Shown here: in pieces, positions 20,301 to 27,571 of the stretch
How the letters are laid out: every line of letters begins with the position of its first letter
How positions within the stretch are numbered: the stretch's first letter is position 1
Assembly: GCA_015487695.1 (NCBI GenBank)
Contig: WFPF01000026.1
Coordinates: forward strand, 1 to 44,187
DNA: 44,187 nucleotides
Direction of reading: 5' to 3'
From: Chitinophagales bacterium
Lineage (GTDB): Bacteria > Bacteroidota > Bacteroidia > Chitinophagales > S012-47
The notes under the pieces: generated by a model
The model's input: the letters and a program-made list of their open reading frames with translations, nothing else
Database searches by the model: none
Told to the model about the DNA's origin: nothing
Program-made: the position numbers and the translations under genes

Positions 20301-21000
20301 CTCCTCTTTCACAAATTATAGTCTCGATATTTCCTCGCTGGCGGGCAACAGCAATGTGGCTTTTCGATTTGTCTTCCGTTCGGACCGGTCGGTGACGGAT
20401 GCAGGCGTAAGTATTGATGATTTCACCATTACCGGGCCCTCCACCAATCTTTTGCCTGTCGTTTTGACCGCTTTCCGGGCTGTTCCGATAGACGATCATG
20501 CCCGCATCGAGTGGGAAATCGAAGGATTGGAAGATCTGGATCATTTTGAACTGGAGCGCTCTGTGGATGGCCGGCACTTTGAGTTGCTACATCTTCAGGA
20601 AGCAAGCCGGGGTACGGGCAGTAGCCGTTATTCCTGGAACGATTTTGATATCACCCCCGGCACCTATTACTACCGGCTGAAGATTGTGGAGATCAGTGGT
20701 TTTGCTTTTTACTCTGAGATCAGAGAAGCCACCTTTGCCGGCACTCAGGAAACGACTCTCCGGGTGTGGCCCAATCCTGCAGCGGCACAGGTACATGTCA
20801 GTATATCCGGACTTGCGGCTCCGGCCTATTTGAATGTCTTTACATCCAAAGGCCGGCTGATTGGCAGATATGAGCTGCCTGCCTCAGAGGTAGGCGGGGC
20901 ATTGAAACTTGAAACAGGTGACTGGGCCTCCGGTGTATATTTCCTTCAGGCAGAGCTGCCCAACGGGCAATCGCTTAGCCGGAAGCTGATAAAATACTAG
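17302..21000 (+). CDS. T9SS-exported Asp-box (BNR/VPS10-like) propeller protein with PKD domain
   Basis: A 1,232-residue secreted protein. The first 110 or so residues hold a hydrophobic export segment (SIITLISFVLMLFW). A large Asp-box beta-propeller region follows with at least seven SxDxGxTW-like motifs, for example STDGGSTW, STDGGNTW, STDDGATW, SSDAGSTW and STNAGSSW. Next come a PKD domain (WLWNFGDGNTSTAQNPTHSY, about 19630-19850), a jelly-roll-like segment (about 19900-20440), a common Bacteroidota linker starting LPVVLTAFRA, and a type A sorting domain beginning RVWPNPAAAQ. Such propellers occur in sialidases and in VPS10-like proteins, but I see no catalytic signature, so no activity is claimed. 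No ATG exists near the N terminus; GTG 17302 is chosen because it directly precedes the export segment. An upstream in-frame TTG at 17254 is less likely. Confidence 0.9.
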   Translation: MNRKLPLSIITLISFVLMLFWHSGRPLQQKENIVSTVLPQPPEKMTKYDRMDLAMQQEFEMTVDHALGVVPRERLYRAYEIARRTLNSRAAIPNVNWIERGPKNQGGRTRTFIFDPNDPTHSTVFAGSVAGGLWKTTNIYNPSPDWKLVDASLTNMAVVSMAYDPSNPQVMYFGTGEGYYNSDAVRGDGIWKSTDGGSTWSQLASTVTSNSATCAGPGNCDFDYVNKIVVTSAGTVLAACRSIYTNRGGIMRSTDGGNTWTRVLPSTGIFRAADIEVAENGDLYAALGIFNTDGLYKSTDDGATWTKITGGGFPSSGFERIEIACAPSDSNRVLVLLQDAVNNDCYGIYLSSDAGSTWSSLSVPTQGANDFTRGQAWYDLIAAFDPTDSSRIFIGGIDLWLSENSGSSWTEISHWYGGGYQEVHADQHAIYFLPGSADTVLFGNDGGIYLSSNASLSSPDIEDRSENYNVLQLYAAAMHPRSDTSVFLGGAQDNGSHRYLSEGINYTQEVTGGDGAFCHIDQSDSNYWYTAYVYNRFYRSTDGGLSFSSQINVGATGKFINPSDFDNDANILYSSYNSGFYLRWDDPHTGTSFSSVNAGFSSQVSAVTCDPNTANRVWFGTDDGSVYYVDNANGGSPTVNNVTTASLPAANLSCIEIDPTDANHILITYSNYGEVSVWESTNAGSSWTDVEGNLPDMPVRWALFNPNNTSQVLLATEAGVWSTDNLNGGSTVWAASNSGMGNVRTDMLQYRSSDNLVVAATHGRGLFSSDVFTTASADFGAAQTVGYIGNAIRFYDDSYKATSWLWNFGDGNTSTAQNPTHSYSTAGDYTVTLTINGGAATKTKSNYIRVLPNHYIPFALTDGGNFEVNPAYFGANSTSGVSFERGNSTVAGKNGTNSGSNAWVTGLTASSYENYNDAQLWTPNFNMSVAGIYTLSFYAKYSTEWYSSTEAYDGFRLEYSLDKGDNWYLIGDNTFYNFANTNSGGSTAFPYGEPYFAGSVSSFTNYSLDISSLAGNSNVAFRFVFRSDRSVTDAGVSIDDFTITGPSTNLLPVVLTAFRAVPIDDHARIEWEIEGLEDLDHFELERSVDGRHFELLHLQEASRGTGSSRYSWNDFDITPGTYYYRLKIVEISGFAFYSEIREATFAGTQETTLRVWPNPAAAQVHVSISGLAAPAYLNVFTSKGRLIGRYELPASEVGGALKLETGDWASGVYFLQAELPNGQSLSRKLIKY

Positions 21001-21033
21001 CACGGAATAAAGGAATAATTGGGGGAAAGAGAA

Positions 21034-21069
21034 AAAGCCTTTGCCACAGCGGCAAAGGCTTTCTTTTTT
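21034..21069. terminator. Bidirectional terminator between the Asp-box gene and mdh
   Basis: AAAGCCTTTGCC (21034-21045) pairs perfectly over 12 bp with GGCAAAGGCTTT (21051-21062) around a 5-base loop. A T-rich run follows on the plus strand and an A-rich run precedes it, so it can serve both converging genes. Confidence 0.92.
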
Positions 21070-21088
21070 AAAGCATTCTGTCAGCCGG

Positions 21089-22024
21089 CTAAACGATCTT
21101 CATATCGTCCAGCACCTGCAATACTTCTTTTACATGGGCTGCACTGGCACGCAGCAATTTCATCTCCTCTTCGTTGAGTTCCAGCTCAATGATCTCTTCG
21201 ATTCCATTCTTGCCGAGTTTGACAGGAACCCCGAGGTAAATGTTGTTCAGGCCGTATTCGCCCGTCAGCCACGAACATACGGGGAAGATGCGCTGTTCGT
21301 CTTTGATGATGGTCTCTACCATCTGGGCAGCGGCTGCACCCGGGGCATACCATGCCGAGGTTCCGAGGAGATTGACGATCTCACCCCCGCCTTTTTTCGT
21401 CCTTTCCACGATGGCATCCAGGGATTCTTTGTCGATAAGCTCCGTCACGGGTATGCCCGAAACCGTGGTGTAACGCGGCAGGGGAACCATGGTATCACCA
21501 TGCCCGCCCATCAGAACGGCCTGAATGTCTTTTGGGGACACATTCAGTGCATCGGCCAGAAATGCACGGTAGCGGGCGGTGTCGAGGATGCCGGCCATGC
21601 CGAATACCCGGCTGCTGTCAATGCCGGCTGTCAGATACGCAGTGTAGGTCATTACATCCAGGGGGTTGGCCACCACCACAATGATGGCTTCCGGTGAATG
21701 CTTAATTACATTCTCAGTCACTGATTTGACAATGGCTGCATTGGTGCTGATCAGGTCATCGCGACTCATCCCCGGGCTGCGCGGCCTTCCGCTTGTAATT
21801 ACCACTACATCAGAATCAGCCGTAGCTCCATAGTCGTTGGTGACTCCGATGGTCTTGCTACTGTAATAATTGATAGGAGCCGTTTCCCAAATATCCAGGG
21901 CTTTCCCTTCGGCTACTCCGTCTTTGATATCAAGCAGTACGATCTCTTTGATAATATCTTTCTGTGCCAAAACATCTGCGCAGGTGGCACCTACATTTCC
22001 TGCGCCAATTACTGAAACTTTCAT
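21089..22024 (-). CDS. mdh: Malate dehydrogenase (LDH-like type)
   Basis: A 311-residue cytoplasmic enzyme that interconverts malate and oxaloacetate with NAD+, in the TCA cycle. The Rossmann loop GAGNVG is at residues 7-12, Asp32 follows beta-2 as expected for NAD rather than NADP preference, and the mobile loop GRPRSPGMSRDDL holds Arg82 and Arg88; arginine at the first of these positions marks malate rather than lactate specificity. Asn120, Asp148, Arg151 and the catalytic His175 (GGHGDT) are all present. The frame is open to a TTG at 22066, but that TTG is part of a promoter box, and MKVSVIGAGN at 22024 is the normal family start. It converges with the Asp-box gene across a shared terminator. 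Confidence 0.98.
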   Translation of the reverse strand: MKVSVIGAGNVGATCADVLAQKDIIKEIVLLDIKDGVAEGKALDIWETAPINYYSSKTIGVTNDYGATADSDVVVITSGRPRSPGMSRDDLISTNAAIVKSVTENVIKHSPEAIIVVVANPLDVMTYTAYLTAGIDSSRVFGMAGILDTARYRAFLADALNVSPKDIQAVLMGGHGDTMVPLPRYTTVSGIPVTELIDKESLDAIVERTKKGGGEIVNLLGTSAWYAPGAAAAQMVETIIKDEQRIFPVCSWLTGEYGLNNIYLGVPVKLGKNGIEEIIELELNEEEMKLLRASAAHVKEVLQVLDDMKIV

Positions 22025-22063
22025 GGCAATCTTTCTTTTTGTTTTGAACGATTTATTTCCCTG

Positions 22064-22071
22064 CAAAATTA
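22064..22071 (-). promoter_or_regulatory. TAnnTTTG promoter box for mdh
   Basis: Read on the minus strand it is TAATTTTG, full match, 39 bases before the mdh ATG at 22024. Its TTG is in frame with mdh. Confidence 0.7.
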
Positions 22072-22127
22072 GACATTATCATGATGCTTTTATCGTGCTT
22101 ATAGCAAAAAGGAAGGCATGATTTTTA

Positions 22128-22135
22128 TACTTTAG
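22128..22135 (+). promoter_or_regulatory. Possible degenerate -7 box for the M43 protease gene
   Basis: TACTTTAG matches TAnnTTTG except at one base and lies 25 bases before ATG 22161. Confidence 0.35.
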
Positions 22136-22160
22136 CGCAAATTTTACAGTTAGGATCTTT

Positions 22161-23585
22161 ATGAAGTCAATTCCCGCACTTATCGCAGCATTTTTTATTT
22201 TCTTTCAGACCTTCGCACAGAGCACCCCCCAACAATATTGCGGTACGATTTCACTTGGTGAGGAAAGAACAGTTCTATTGAAAGAGTTTCAGCGCTCCCT
22301 CGGAACGAGGGCATTGGCCGAGCCTCAAATAACCTACTATCTTCCCCTGGTCTTTCATATTGTGGGTACCAATGAGGGCAATGGCTATGCCGATTTATCG
22401 ATGGTGCTGGAATCGATCTGTACCCTCAATCAACAATATGCCGGCAGCGGCATTCAGTTTTATCTCGACCGGCCCCCTCTTTATATCAACAACAGCAGTT
22501 ATTATGTCCACAACTTCAAGGATGGCACCCGCATGATGAGGCAAAAGAAGGTGCCCAACCGCATCAATGTCTTTTTTGTGCAGAATGCAGCGGACAACTG
22601 CGGATATTATAATCCCTCAGCGGATGCGGTAGCCATTGCCAAAAGCTGTATGCTGGGCGGAAGTACCACCCTGGCCCATGAGTTGGGGCACTACCTCAGC
22701 CTGCCGCACACCTTCAATGGATGGGAAGGCGGCACGCCTCCCGAAAATGAACAGGAACGGGCCGATGGTTCAAACTGTAAGGTGGCAGGTGACGGTTTTT
22801 GCGATACCCGTGCCGACTATCTGGCCGACCGATGGAACTGTCCGTATAGCGGAGCCGTATTGCTCGACCCCGTGGGCGACACCGTCATTCCCGATGAAAC
22901 ACAGATCATGTCGTACAGTGCGGATGAGTGCCAAACACGTTTCAGCTCGCAACAGAAGGCTGCCATGCGCAATTATATCAACCGTTCAAAACAGGGCATG
23001 GTCGCTTCGGAACTGCCTTATTACGGTGCACTCATTCCTCCGCAGTATTTGAGTCCTGATGCTTCCAACCCCTATGTCAACGGAACACTTTCGGTTTTTC
23101 AATGGTCTGCAGTACCCAGGGCAATAGGTTATCAGGTACAGATTTCACGCTTCTTTTCGATGGCCCAGAATGTGGTGGATGTCTTTGTGGAGGATACCCT
23201 TTTTGCTACTCCCGATTTGATTCCGGGCGTACAGTACTATTGGTGGGTGCGGCCTGTAGCGGATGGAAATACCTGCGGGCCTTTCAGCGAAAAGAATGAA
23301 TTTAGCGTGAATCAGATTACCGGCCTTGGCGACAACCCTGCAAACATGGTAAATATATATCCGAACCCGGCACCGCGCGGAGGCGTGCTGCAGATCGACT
23401 TTACGGACCAGCCGATGAATGATGCGCAAATTGAATTGCTTGACCTGAGCGGAAAACTCATTCAGCGCGTTTCAGCATCGGGACGGCAGCTGCGTCTTTC
23501 GCTCGAAGGAGTGAGTGCAGGTGTTTATCTCCTGAAAATCGAGAGTGATCGCGGACGTTTGATAAGAAGAGTGGTGGTACGCTGA
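22161..23585 (+). CDS. Secreted M43 family zinc metalloprotease (cytophagalysin-like) with T9SS sorting domain
   Basis: A 474-residue extracellular endopeptidase. Signal peptide MKSIPALIAAFFIFFQTFAQ. The metzincin zinc site is HELGHYLSLPH: zinc ligands His173, His177 and His183 and catalytic Glu174. The family's disulfide-bearing segment (DGSNCKVAGDGFCDT) and Met-turn (Met250, in QIMSYSADECQTRF) follow in the right order. After the protease comes a short FN3-like domain (about 23080-23310), then a type A sorting domain starting IYPNPAPRGG and ending in VVVR. Related M43B enzymes degrade matrix or other proteins. The stop codon directly abuts the stop codon of the converging tilS gene with no terminator between. 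An extracellular role in protein digestion is inferred. Confidence 0.95.
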   Translation: MKSIPALIAAFFIFFQTFAQSTPQQYCGTISLGEERTVLLKEFQRSLGTRALAEPQITYYLPLVFHIVGTNEGNGYADLSMVLESICTLNQQYAGSGIQFYLDRPPLYINNSSYYVHNFKDGTRMMRQKKVPNRINVFFVQNAADNCGYYNPSADAVAIAKSCMLGGSTTLAHELGHYLSLPHTFNGWEGGTPPENEQERADGSNCKVAGDGFCDTRADYLADRWNCPYSGAVLLDPVGDTVIPDETQIMSYSADECQTRFSSQQKAAMRNYINRSKQGMVASELPYYGALIPPQYLSPDASNPYVNGTLSVFQWSAVPRAIGYQVQISRFFSMAQNVVDVFVEDTLFATPDLIPGVQYYWWVRPVADGNTCGPFSEKNEFSVNQITGLGDNPANMVNIYPNPAPRGGVLQIDFTDQPMNDAQIELLDLSGKLIQRVSASGRQLRLSLEGVSAGVYLLKIESDRGRLIRRVVVR

Positions 23586-24953
23586 TCACGATTCGGGCAG
23601 AAAACGGAATTCTACCAGCGCCTCGTCTTTGTCCTCTATTCTGAAGCGATGATCTATGCGGTAGCCCGGTACCCATGCGATGCGTTCACCGCTTTGCAAT
23701 ACCCAGACATTTTCTTTCTCTACAGGATTCAGTTTCAGGTCATTCAGAAAATCGCTTATTTTTTTCTTTCCGACTTTGTCCGAGTGGGGCTTGTGCATGC
23801 CGAAGGGATAGAAATAGTCGCCTTTTCGCCAGAGCCGGAGAGTCAGAGGATATTCCAGTGCTTTGGCTGAAAGAAAGGCACGTAAAGGGTCTTTCTTTAT
23901 GGGCCATTCTTCGGGTTTTTCGAGAGGGCGAATGAGGAGTGTCCCGCCTTTGAAGCGGATATTCTTATCACCCGGTTCTATGAGATGAAAAGCACGTTCA
24001 GCGGCTTCATTTCTTGTGAGGATGAGGAAATCGCGGCTGCGAATCAGGCGCCAGTTTTCGCTTATAAAGATTCTGCTGCCGGTGCTTTCCGGGTTTTTTA
24101 AGGCGTTTTTCAGCTGATCCTTTTGGAATCCGTAGGGGGCAAGCAACTCAAAAAGCAATTCGCCCGGGTGGGGATATCGCAGGAGGCGTCCGAGCGAAAT
24201 ATAAATGCCGTCCTTCCTCTGCTCCAGCAGCTTCTTTCTGTATTGCTCAAGTCGTTCCAGAAAAAGCGTTTCGGCAAAACGAAGGTGAGCGCTGCTCTCT
24301 TCGATACCTTCGATAAAGCGCGGATTGAGCTCCGTTAAAAGCGGAATGATGCGGTGCCGTATGAAATTGCGCTCGTATTGAATCGAACGGTTGCTTTCGT
24401 CTTCAGCCCACCCGATCTGATGTTTTCGGGCAAAAGCCTCCAGCTGATCACGGCTGGCAAAGAGAAGAGGGCGGATAAGATAGCCGCTCGATGTTTTCAT
24501 TCCGCGCAGCCCCCGGATGCCCGTCACTTTGGCCAGGTTGAGCAAAATCGTTTCGGCCTGGTCGTTGAGGTGGTGAGCCAGTGAAATCTTGTGATAAGCC
24601 TCCGTCTGACGCAGGGTTTCAAACCAGGCGTAACGGAGTTCCCGGGCGGCCATCTGAATAGAGATTCCTCTGTTTTGGGCATAGGTTTTGGTGTCGAAGT
24701 GTTTGCTGTAAAAGGGGCGATTTAATTTTTTCGCGAGCTCCCGTACCATCGCTTCTTCCCGGTCGGCTTCACTGCGCAGGCCAAAGTGACAATGGGCTAT
24801 GCCGAAAGGTATGCCGGCTGCGTGCAGAAGATGGACCATCACCATGGAATCGAGTCCTCCGCTGACCGCAGCCAAAATCCGTTCATGGCTTTTGACGAGG
24901 TTCTGCGAGCGGATAAACTCCATGAATTTCCGTGTCAGTTTATCTTCCTTCAT
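23586..24953 (-). CDS. tilS: tRNA(Ile)-lysidine synthase
   Basis: A 455-residue cytoplasmic enzyme that attaches lysine to cytidine 34 of the CAU-anticodon isoleucine tRNA, changing both its codon reading and its charging; it is essential in most bacteria. The N-type PP-loop ATPase motif SGGLDS is at residues 31-36, followed by HCHFGLRSEADREE and LAHHLNDQAETILLNL, all family hallmarks. The C-terminal part contains the conserved DFLNDLKLNPVEKENVWVL-type segment of the TilS C-terminal domain. The start is set at MKEDKL (24953), which leaves about 30 residues before the PP-loop as in relatives; in-frame ATGs at 24974 and 24992 would add a charged tail of no known use. It converges with the M43 protease gene with no gap. 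Confidence 0.96.
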   Translation of the reverse strand: MKEDKLTRKFMEFIRSQNLVKSHERILAAVSGGLDSMVMVHLLHAAGIPFGIAHCHFGLRSEADREEAMVRELAKKLNRPFYSKHFDTKTYAQNRGISIQMAARELRYAWFETLRQTEAYHKISLAHHLNDQAETILLNLAKVTGIRGLRGMKTSSGYLIRPLLFASRDQLEAFARKHQIGWAEDESNRSIQYERNFIRHRIIPLLTELNPRFIEGIEESSAHLRFAETLFLERLEQYRKKLLEQRKDGIYISLGRLLRYPHPGELLFELLAPYGFQKDQLKNALKNPESTGSRIFISENWRLIRSRDFLILTRNEAAERAFHLIEPGDKNIRFKGGTLLIRPLEKPEEWPIKKDPLRAFLSAKALEYPLTLRLWRKGDYFYPFGMHKPHSDKVGKKKISDFLNDLKLNPVEKENVWVLQSGERIAWVPGYRIDHRFRIEDKDEALVEFRFLPES

Positions 24954-25251
24954 CCGTTCTTCTTCGTGTTTCATGTTTCCATTCTTCCGCAAGGATTGCC
25001 TGCTTCTTTACCGGGGTTGTCGTGCCTTTTCTTTTGCACCGCTTCGTGTTTTTAAATCCTCTTTCGGGCCTCGACCCGAAGTTCATCCTTTTTTGCTTCT
25101 TTCCCTCATCCCCGGGCCGGTCAAAGAGTGATACAGCGCCCTGTTTTTTCAATCTTCCCGCCTGCGAACAGCTCTTTTCCTCATTTCGCTTATTGCCTTT
25201 ATTTGGTTAATTTTGTGCTCATTCAAATTACCCGGCAAACAGCTCTAAAAT
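24954..25251. other. Divergent intergenic region between tilS and etfB
   Basis: About 298 bases. Apart from the etfB promoter box at 25208-25215 it is pyrimidine-rich on the plus strand and has no recognisable gene. A small hairpin (TTCGGG 25063-25068 with CCCGAA 25075-25080) lacks an adjoining T-run. A Lys/Arg-rich minus-strand frame (24940-25152) overlaps the tilS start and is probably not a gene. No clear tilS promoter box was found. Confidence 0.5.
25208..25215 (+). promoter_or_regulatory. TAnnTTTG promoter box for the etfB-etfA run
   Basis: TAATTTTG, full match, 36 bases before ATG 25252. It is the only good box before the closely packed etfB-etfA-BFN genes. Confidence 0.7.
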
Positions 25252-26001
25252 ATGAAAATACTGGTTTGTATAAGCAAAGTGCCCGATACGACTTCCAAGA
25301 TCAATTTTACGGACAACGATACCCGCTTTGACAGCAACGGAGTTCAGTGGATTATTAATCCGTATGACGAGTGGTACGCCCTGGTGCGGGCCATCGAACT
25401 GAAGGAAGAAAAAGGGGGTGACAGCAAGGTAGTGGTCATCCATGTCGGGCCGAAAGAGAACGAGCAGATTATTCGTAAAGCACTGGCCATTGGGGCGGAT
25501 GAGGCCGTCAGGGTGGATATGGAAGCGCTTGACACCTACAATACGGCCTTTCAGATAGCCGAATATGCCCGCAACGAACAATTTGATTTAATTCTTGCAG
25601 GCAAGGAAACCATCGACTACAATGGTGCGGCCCTTGGAGGCATGCTGGCGGGCATGCTCGATCTGCCATTTATCTCTTTTGCCAGCAAGCTGGACATCGG
25701 AGATGACGGTACAGCGGTTCTCAAGCGCGAAATAGAAGGAGGCGAAGAGGAAGTGGAAGCGCCCCTGCCTTTGGTAATAAGTGCACAGAAGGGCATGGCC
25801 GAGGCACGCATCCCCAGCATGCGCGGCATCATGCAGGCCCGGACTAAGCCGCTGACCGTAGTGGAAGCCAAAGAAGCTCCCGTGCTGACAAGTATCGTGA
25901 AATATGAAAAACCGGCAGCCAAATCGGGCTGCAAGTACATCGATCCGGAGCACCCGGAAGAACTGATCGACTTATTACATAACGAAGCTAAAGTGATATA
26001 A
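25252..26001 (+). CDS. etfB: Electron transfer flavoprotein beta subunit
   Basis: A 249-residue cytoplasmic protein that forms a heterodimer with EtfA. ETF takes electrons from acyl-CoA and other dehydrogenases and passes them to the respiratory chain via ETF-quinone oxidoreductase. Family features seen: the N terminus MKILVCISKVPDT, the segment VQWIINPYDEWYALVRAIEL, GKETIDYNGAALGGMLAGML, and the AMP/adenine-binding loop region around SAQKGMAEARIPSMRGIMQA. Length is normal. The stop codon is one base before the etfA start, so the two are cotranscribed. The gene set matches the housekeeping (fatty acid oxidation) type rather than nitrogen-fixation FixAB; no fix genes are nearby. Confidence 0.97.
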   Translation: MKILVCISKVPDTTSKINFTDNDTRFDSNGVQWIINPYDEWYALVRAIELKEEKGGDSKVVVIHVGPKENEQIIRKALAIGADEAVRVDMEALDTYNTAFQIAEYARNEQFDLILAGKETIDYNGAALGGMLAGMLDLPFISFASKLDIGDDGTAVLKREIEGGEEEVEAPLPLVISAQKGMAEARIPSMRGIMQARTKPLTVVEAKEAPVLTSIVKYEKPAAKSGCKYIDPEHPEELIDLLHNEAKVI

Positions 26002-26002
26002 A

Positions 26003-26968
26003 ATGGCGGTACTGGTATTTGCAGAAAACGCAGGAGGGATTTATAAAAAAGCAGCCCTGGAAGCCGTATTGTATGGACGTATGGTGGCAGAGAAACTGGG
26101 TACGGAAACCGTAGTTGTAACCTATGGCAATGCGGATACGGACGCCCTGATTCGCCACGGAGCCGACCGCATACTGGTGGAAAAAAATGAAAAACTGGAG
26201 CATGTGGATCCCCAGGCTTACAGCAAGATGATTCTGAAAGCACGCGAAAGGAGCGATGCAAATGTGCTCGTCTTTTCGTTCAACTACACCGGCAAGTCAG
26301 TGGCACCTCTGGTAGCCGCAAAGCTGCAGGCAGGATATGTTCCGGGTGTGGTAGAGATGCCATCCACGGATGGGGACTTTGTTGTCAAGAAAATTGTTTT
26401 CTCGGGCAAGGCTTTTGCCTTTTATAAAATAGAAAGCGATATCAAGGTGCTGGCTCTCAACCCGAATTCCTTCCAGCTGGAAGAGAAACTGGGCAAAGGT
26501 GCCGTGGAGGAATTTGATGCCGGATTGAGCGACACAGATTTTAAAATCAAGGTCAGAAAGGTAGAAAAAGTGGAAGGTGAGATACCGCTTGAAGAAGCGG
26601 AAATTGTGGTTTCCGGTGGCCGCGGACTGAAAGGCCCCGAAAACTGGGGTATGATCGAAGAGCTGGCCCGGCTCCTCGGGGGAGCTACCGCCTGTTCGCG
26701 TCCGGTGGCCGATGCCGGCTGGCGTCCACACCACGAACATGTGGGACAAACGGGTGGAACCATCAGGCCCAACCTCTACATTGCCATTGGTATCTCGGGG
26801 GCCATCCAACATCTTGCCGGTGTGAATCAGAGCAAGACCATCGTGGTTATCAACAAAGACCCTGAAGCGCCTTTCTTCAAACATGCGGATTATTGTATTG
26901 TGGGCGATGCCTTTGAGGTCGTTCCGAAACTAATTGAGGCATTGAAGGAGTTTAAGGAAAAAAATTAG
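26003..26968 (+). CDS. etfA: Electron transfer flavoprotein alpha subunit
   Basis: A 321-residue partner of EtfB that holds the FAD cofactor. The C-terminal FAD-binding signature is clear: CSRPVADAGWRPHHEHVGQT followed by RPNLYIAIGISGAIQHLAGV (from about residue 255) and then VVINKDPEAPFFKHADY. The N-terminal half, which packs on EtfB, starts MAVLVFAENAGGIYKKAALE. The start ATG lies one base past the etfB stop, and the next gene begins three bases after the etfA stop, so all three form one transcription unit. Expression should follow the promoter upstream of etfB. Confidence 0.97.
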   Translation: MAVLVFAENAGGIYKKAALEAVLYGRMVAEKLGTETVVVTYGNADTDALIRHGADRILVEKNEKLEHVDPQAYSKMILKARERSDANVLVFSFNYTGKSVAPLVAAKLQAGYVPGVVEMPSTDGDFVVKKIVFSGKAFAFYKIESDIKVLALNPNSFQLEEKLGKGAVEEFDAGLSDTDFKIKVRKVEKVEGEIPLEEAEIVVSGGRGLKGPENWGMIEELARLLGGATACSRPVADAGWRPHHEHVGQTGGTIRPNLYIAIGISGAIQHLAGVNQSKTIVVINKDPEAPFFKHADYCIVGDAFEVVPKLIEALKEFKEKN

Positions 26969-26971
26969 GCT

Positions 26972-27571
26972 GTGAATGAGCAAAACAAAATAGAACTCGA
27001 GATCATCGCCCTCTCGCACAGCATTACACAATCCCAATCTTATGCGGTCGTGCTGGGCGAGAAAAATGGCTCGAGACGTCTGCCCATTGTTATCGGGGGC
27101 TTTGAGGCACAGGCCATTGCCATTGCCATTGAAGAGATTGAGCCTACCCGCCCCCTGACTCACGACCTGATGAAAAACATACTCACCGAGTTTAATATTG
27201 AGCTGAAAGAAGTCATTATCAGTGACCTGATCAACGGGGTCTTCTATGCCAGGCTGGTCTGTGAACATGAAGGGCAACTCCATCATATTGATTCAAGGAC
27301 CTCGGATGCCATCGCTTTGGCAGCCCGGTTTAAATGCCCTATATTCACTTTCGAATCGGTGATGGATACGGCTGGTATTGAGATCGAGGAAGGTGAACTC
27401 AGCGATGTGGAGCCCCCTTCCATTATTGGATCCGAAGAAAAAGAGCCCCCCCTCTACACCGCGAAATCTATTGATGAACTGAAGACGATGCTCAACGAAG
27501 CCATTGAGCAGGAAGACTATGAAAAAGCAGCCAGGATCAGGGACGAGATCAACAAGCGATCGACCAACTAA
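26972..27571 (+). CDS. Bifunctional nuclease (BFN/DUF151) family protein with UVR motif
   Basis: A 199-residue protein. Residues 1-135 are a BFN/DUF151 domain: SYAVVLGEKNGSRRLPIVIG, then GGFEAQAIAIAI, DLMKNILTEF and SRTSDAIALAARFKCPIF. Some plant and bacterial members have been reported to act as DNase and RNase. Residues about 165-199 form a UvrB/UvrC-type helical motif (SIDELKTMLNEAIEQEDYEK then AARIRDEI), used in such proteins for protein-protein contacts. The start is GTG at 26972, three bases after the etfA stop; a nearby out-of-frame ATG soon hits a stop. Its place after etfBA is, from my memory, common in Bacteroidota; no functional link is known to me. Confidence 0.93.
   Translation: MNEQNKIELEIIALSHSITQSQSYAVVLGEKNGSRRLPIVIGGFEAQAIAIAIEEIEPTRPLTHDLMKNILTEFNIELKEVIISDLINGVFYARLVCEHEGQLHHIDSRTSDAIALAARFKCPIFTFESVMDTAGIEIEEGELSDVEPPSIIGSEEKEPPLYTAKSIDELKTMLNEAIEQEDYEKAARIRDEINKRSTN

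Noticed and set aside
19630-20440. Possible catalytic domain at the end of the Asp-box protein
   Set aside because: The region is a PKD domain plus a jelly-roll-like segment; no active-site motif of sialidases or other hydrolases was seen.
21041-21697. Plus-strand open frame of about 218 codons over mdh
   Set aside because: It begins within the terminator hairpin and runs antisense to a complete malate dehydrogenase gene.
25062-25081. Short hairpin upstream of etfB
   Set aside because: Only a 6 bp stem with no adjoining T-run on either strand, so it does not qualify as a terminator, and no riboswitch core was recognised.
24940-25152. Small Lys/Arg-rich minus-strand frame between tilS and etfB
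   Set aside because: It overlaps the tilS start in another frame, has low-complexity basic composition and no promoter box or known motif.
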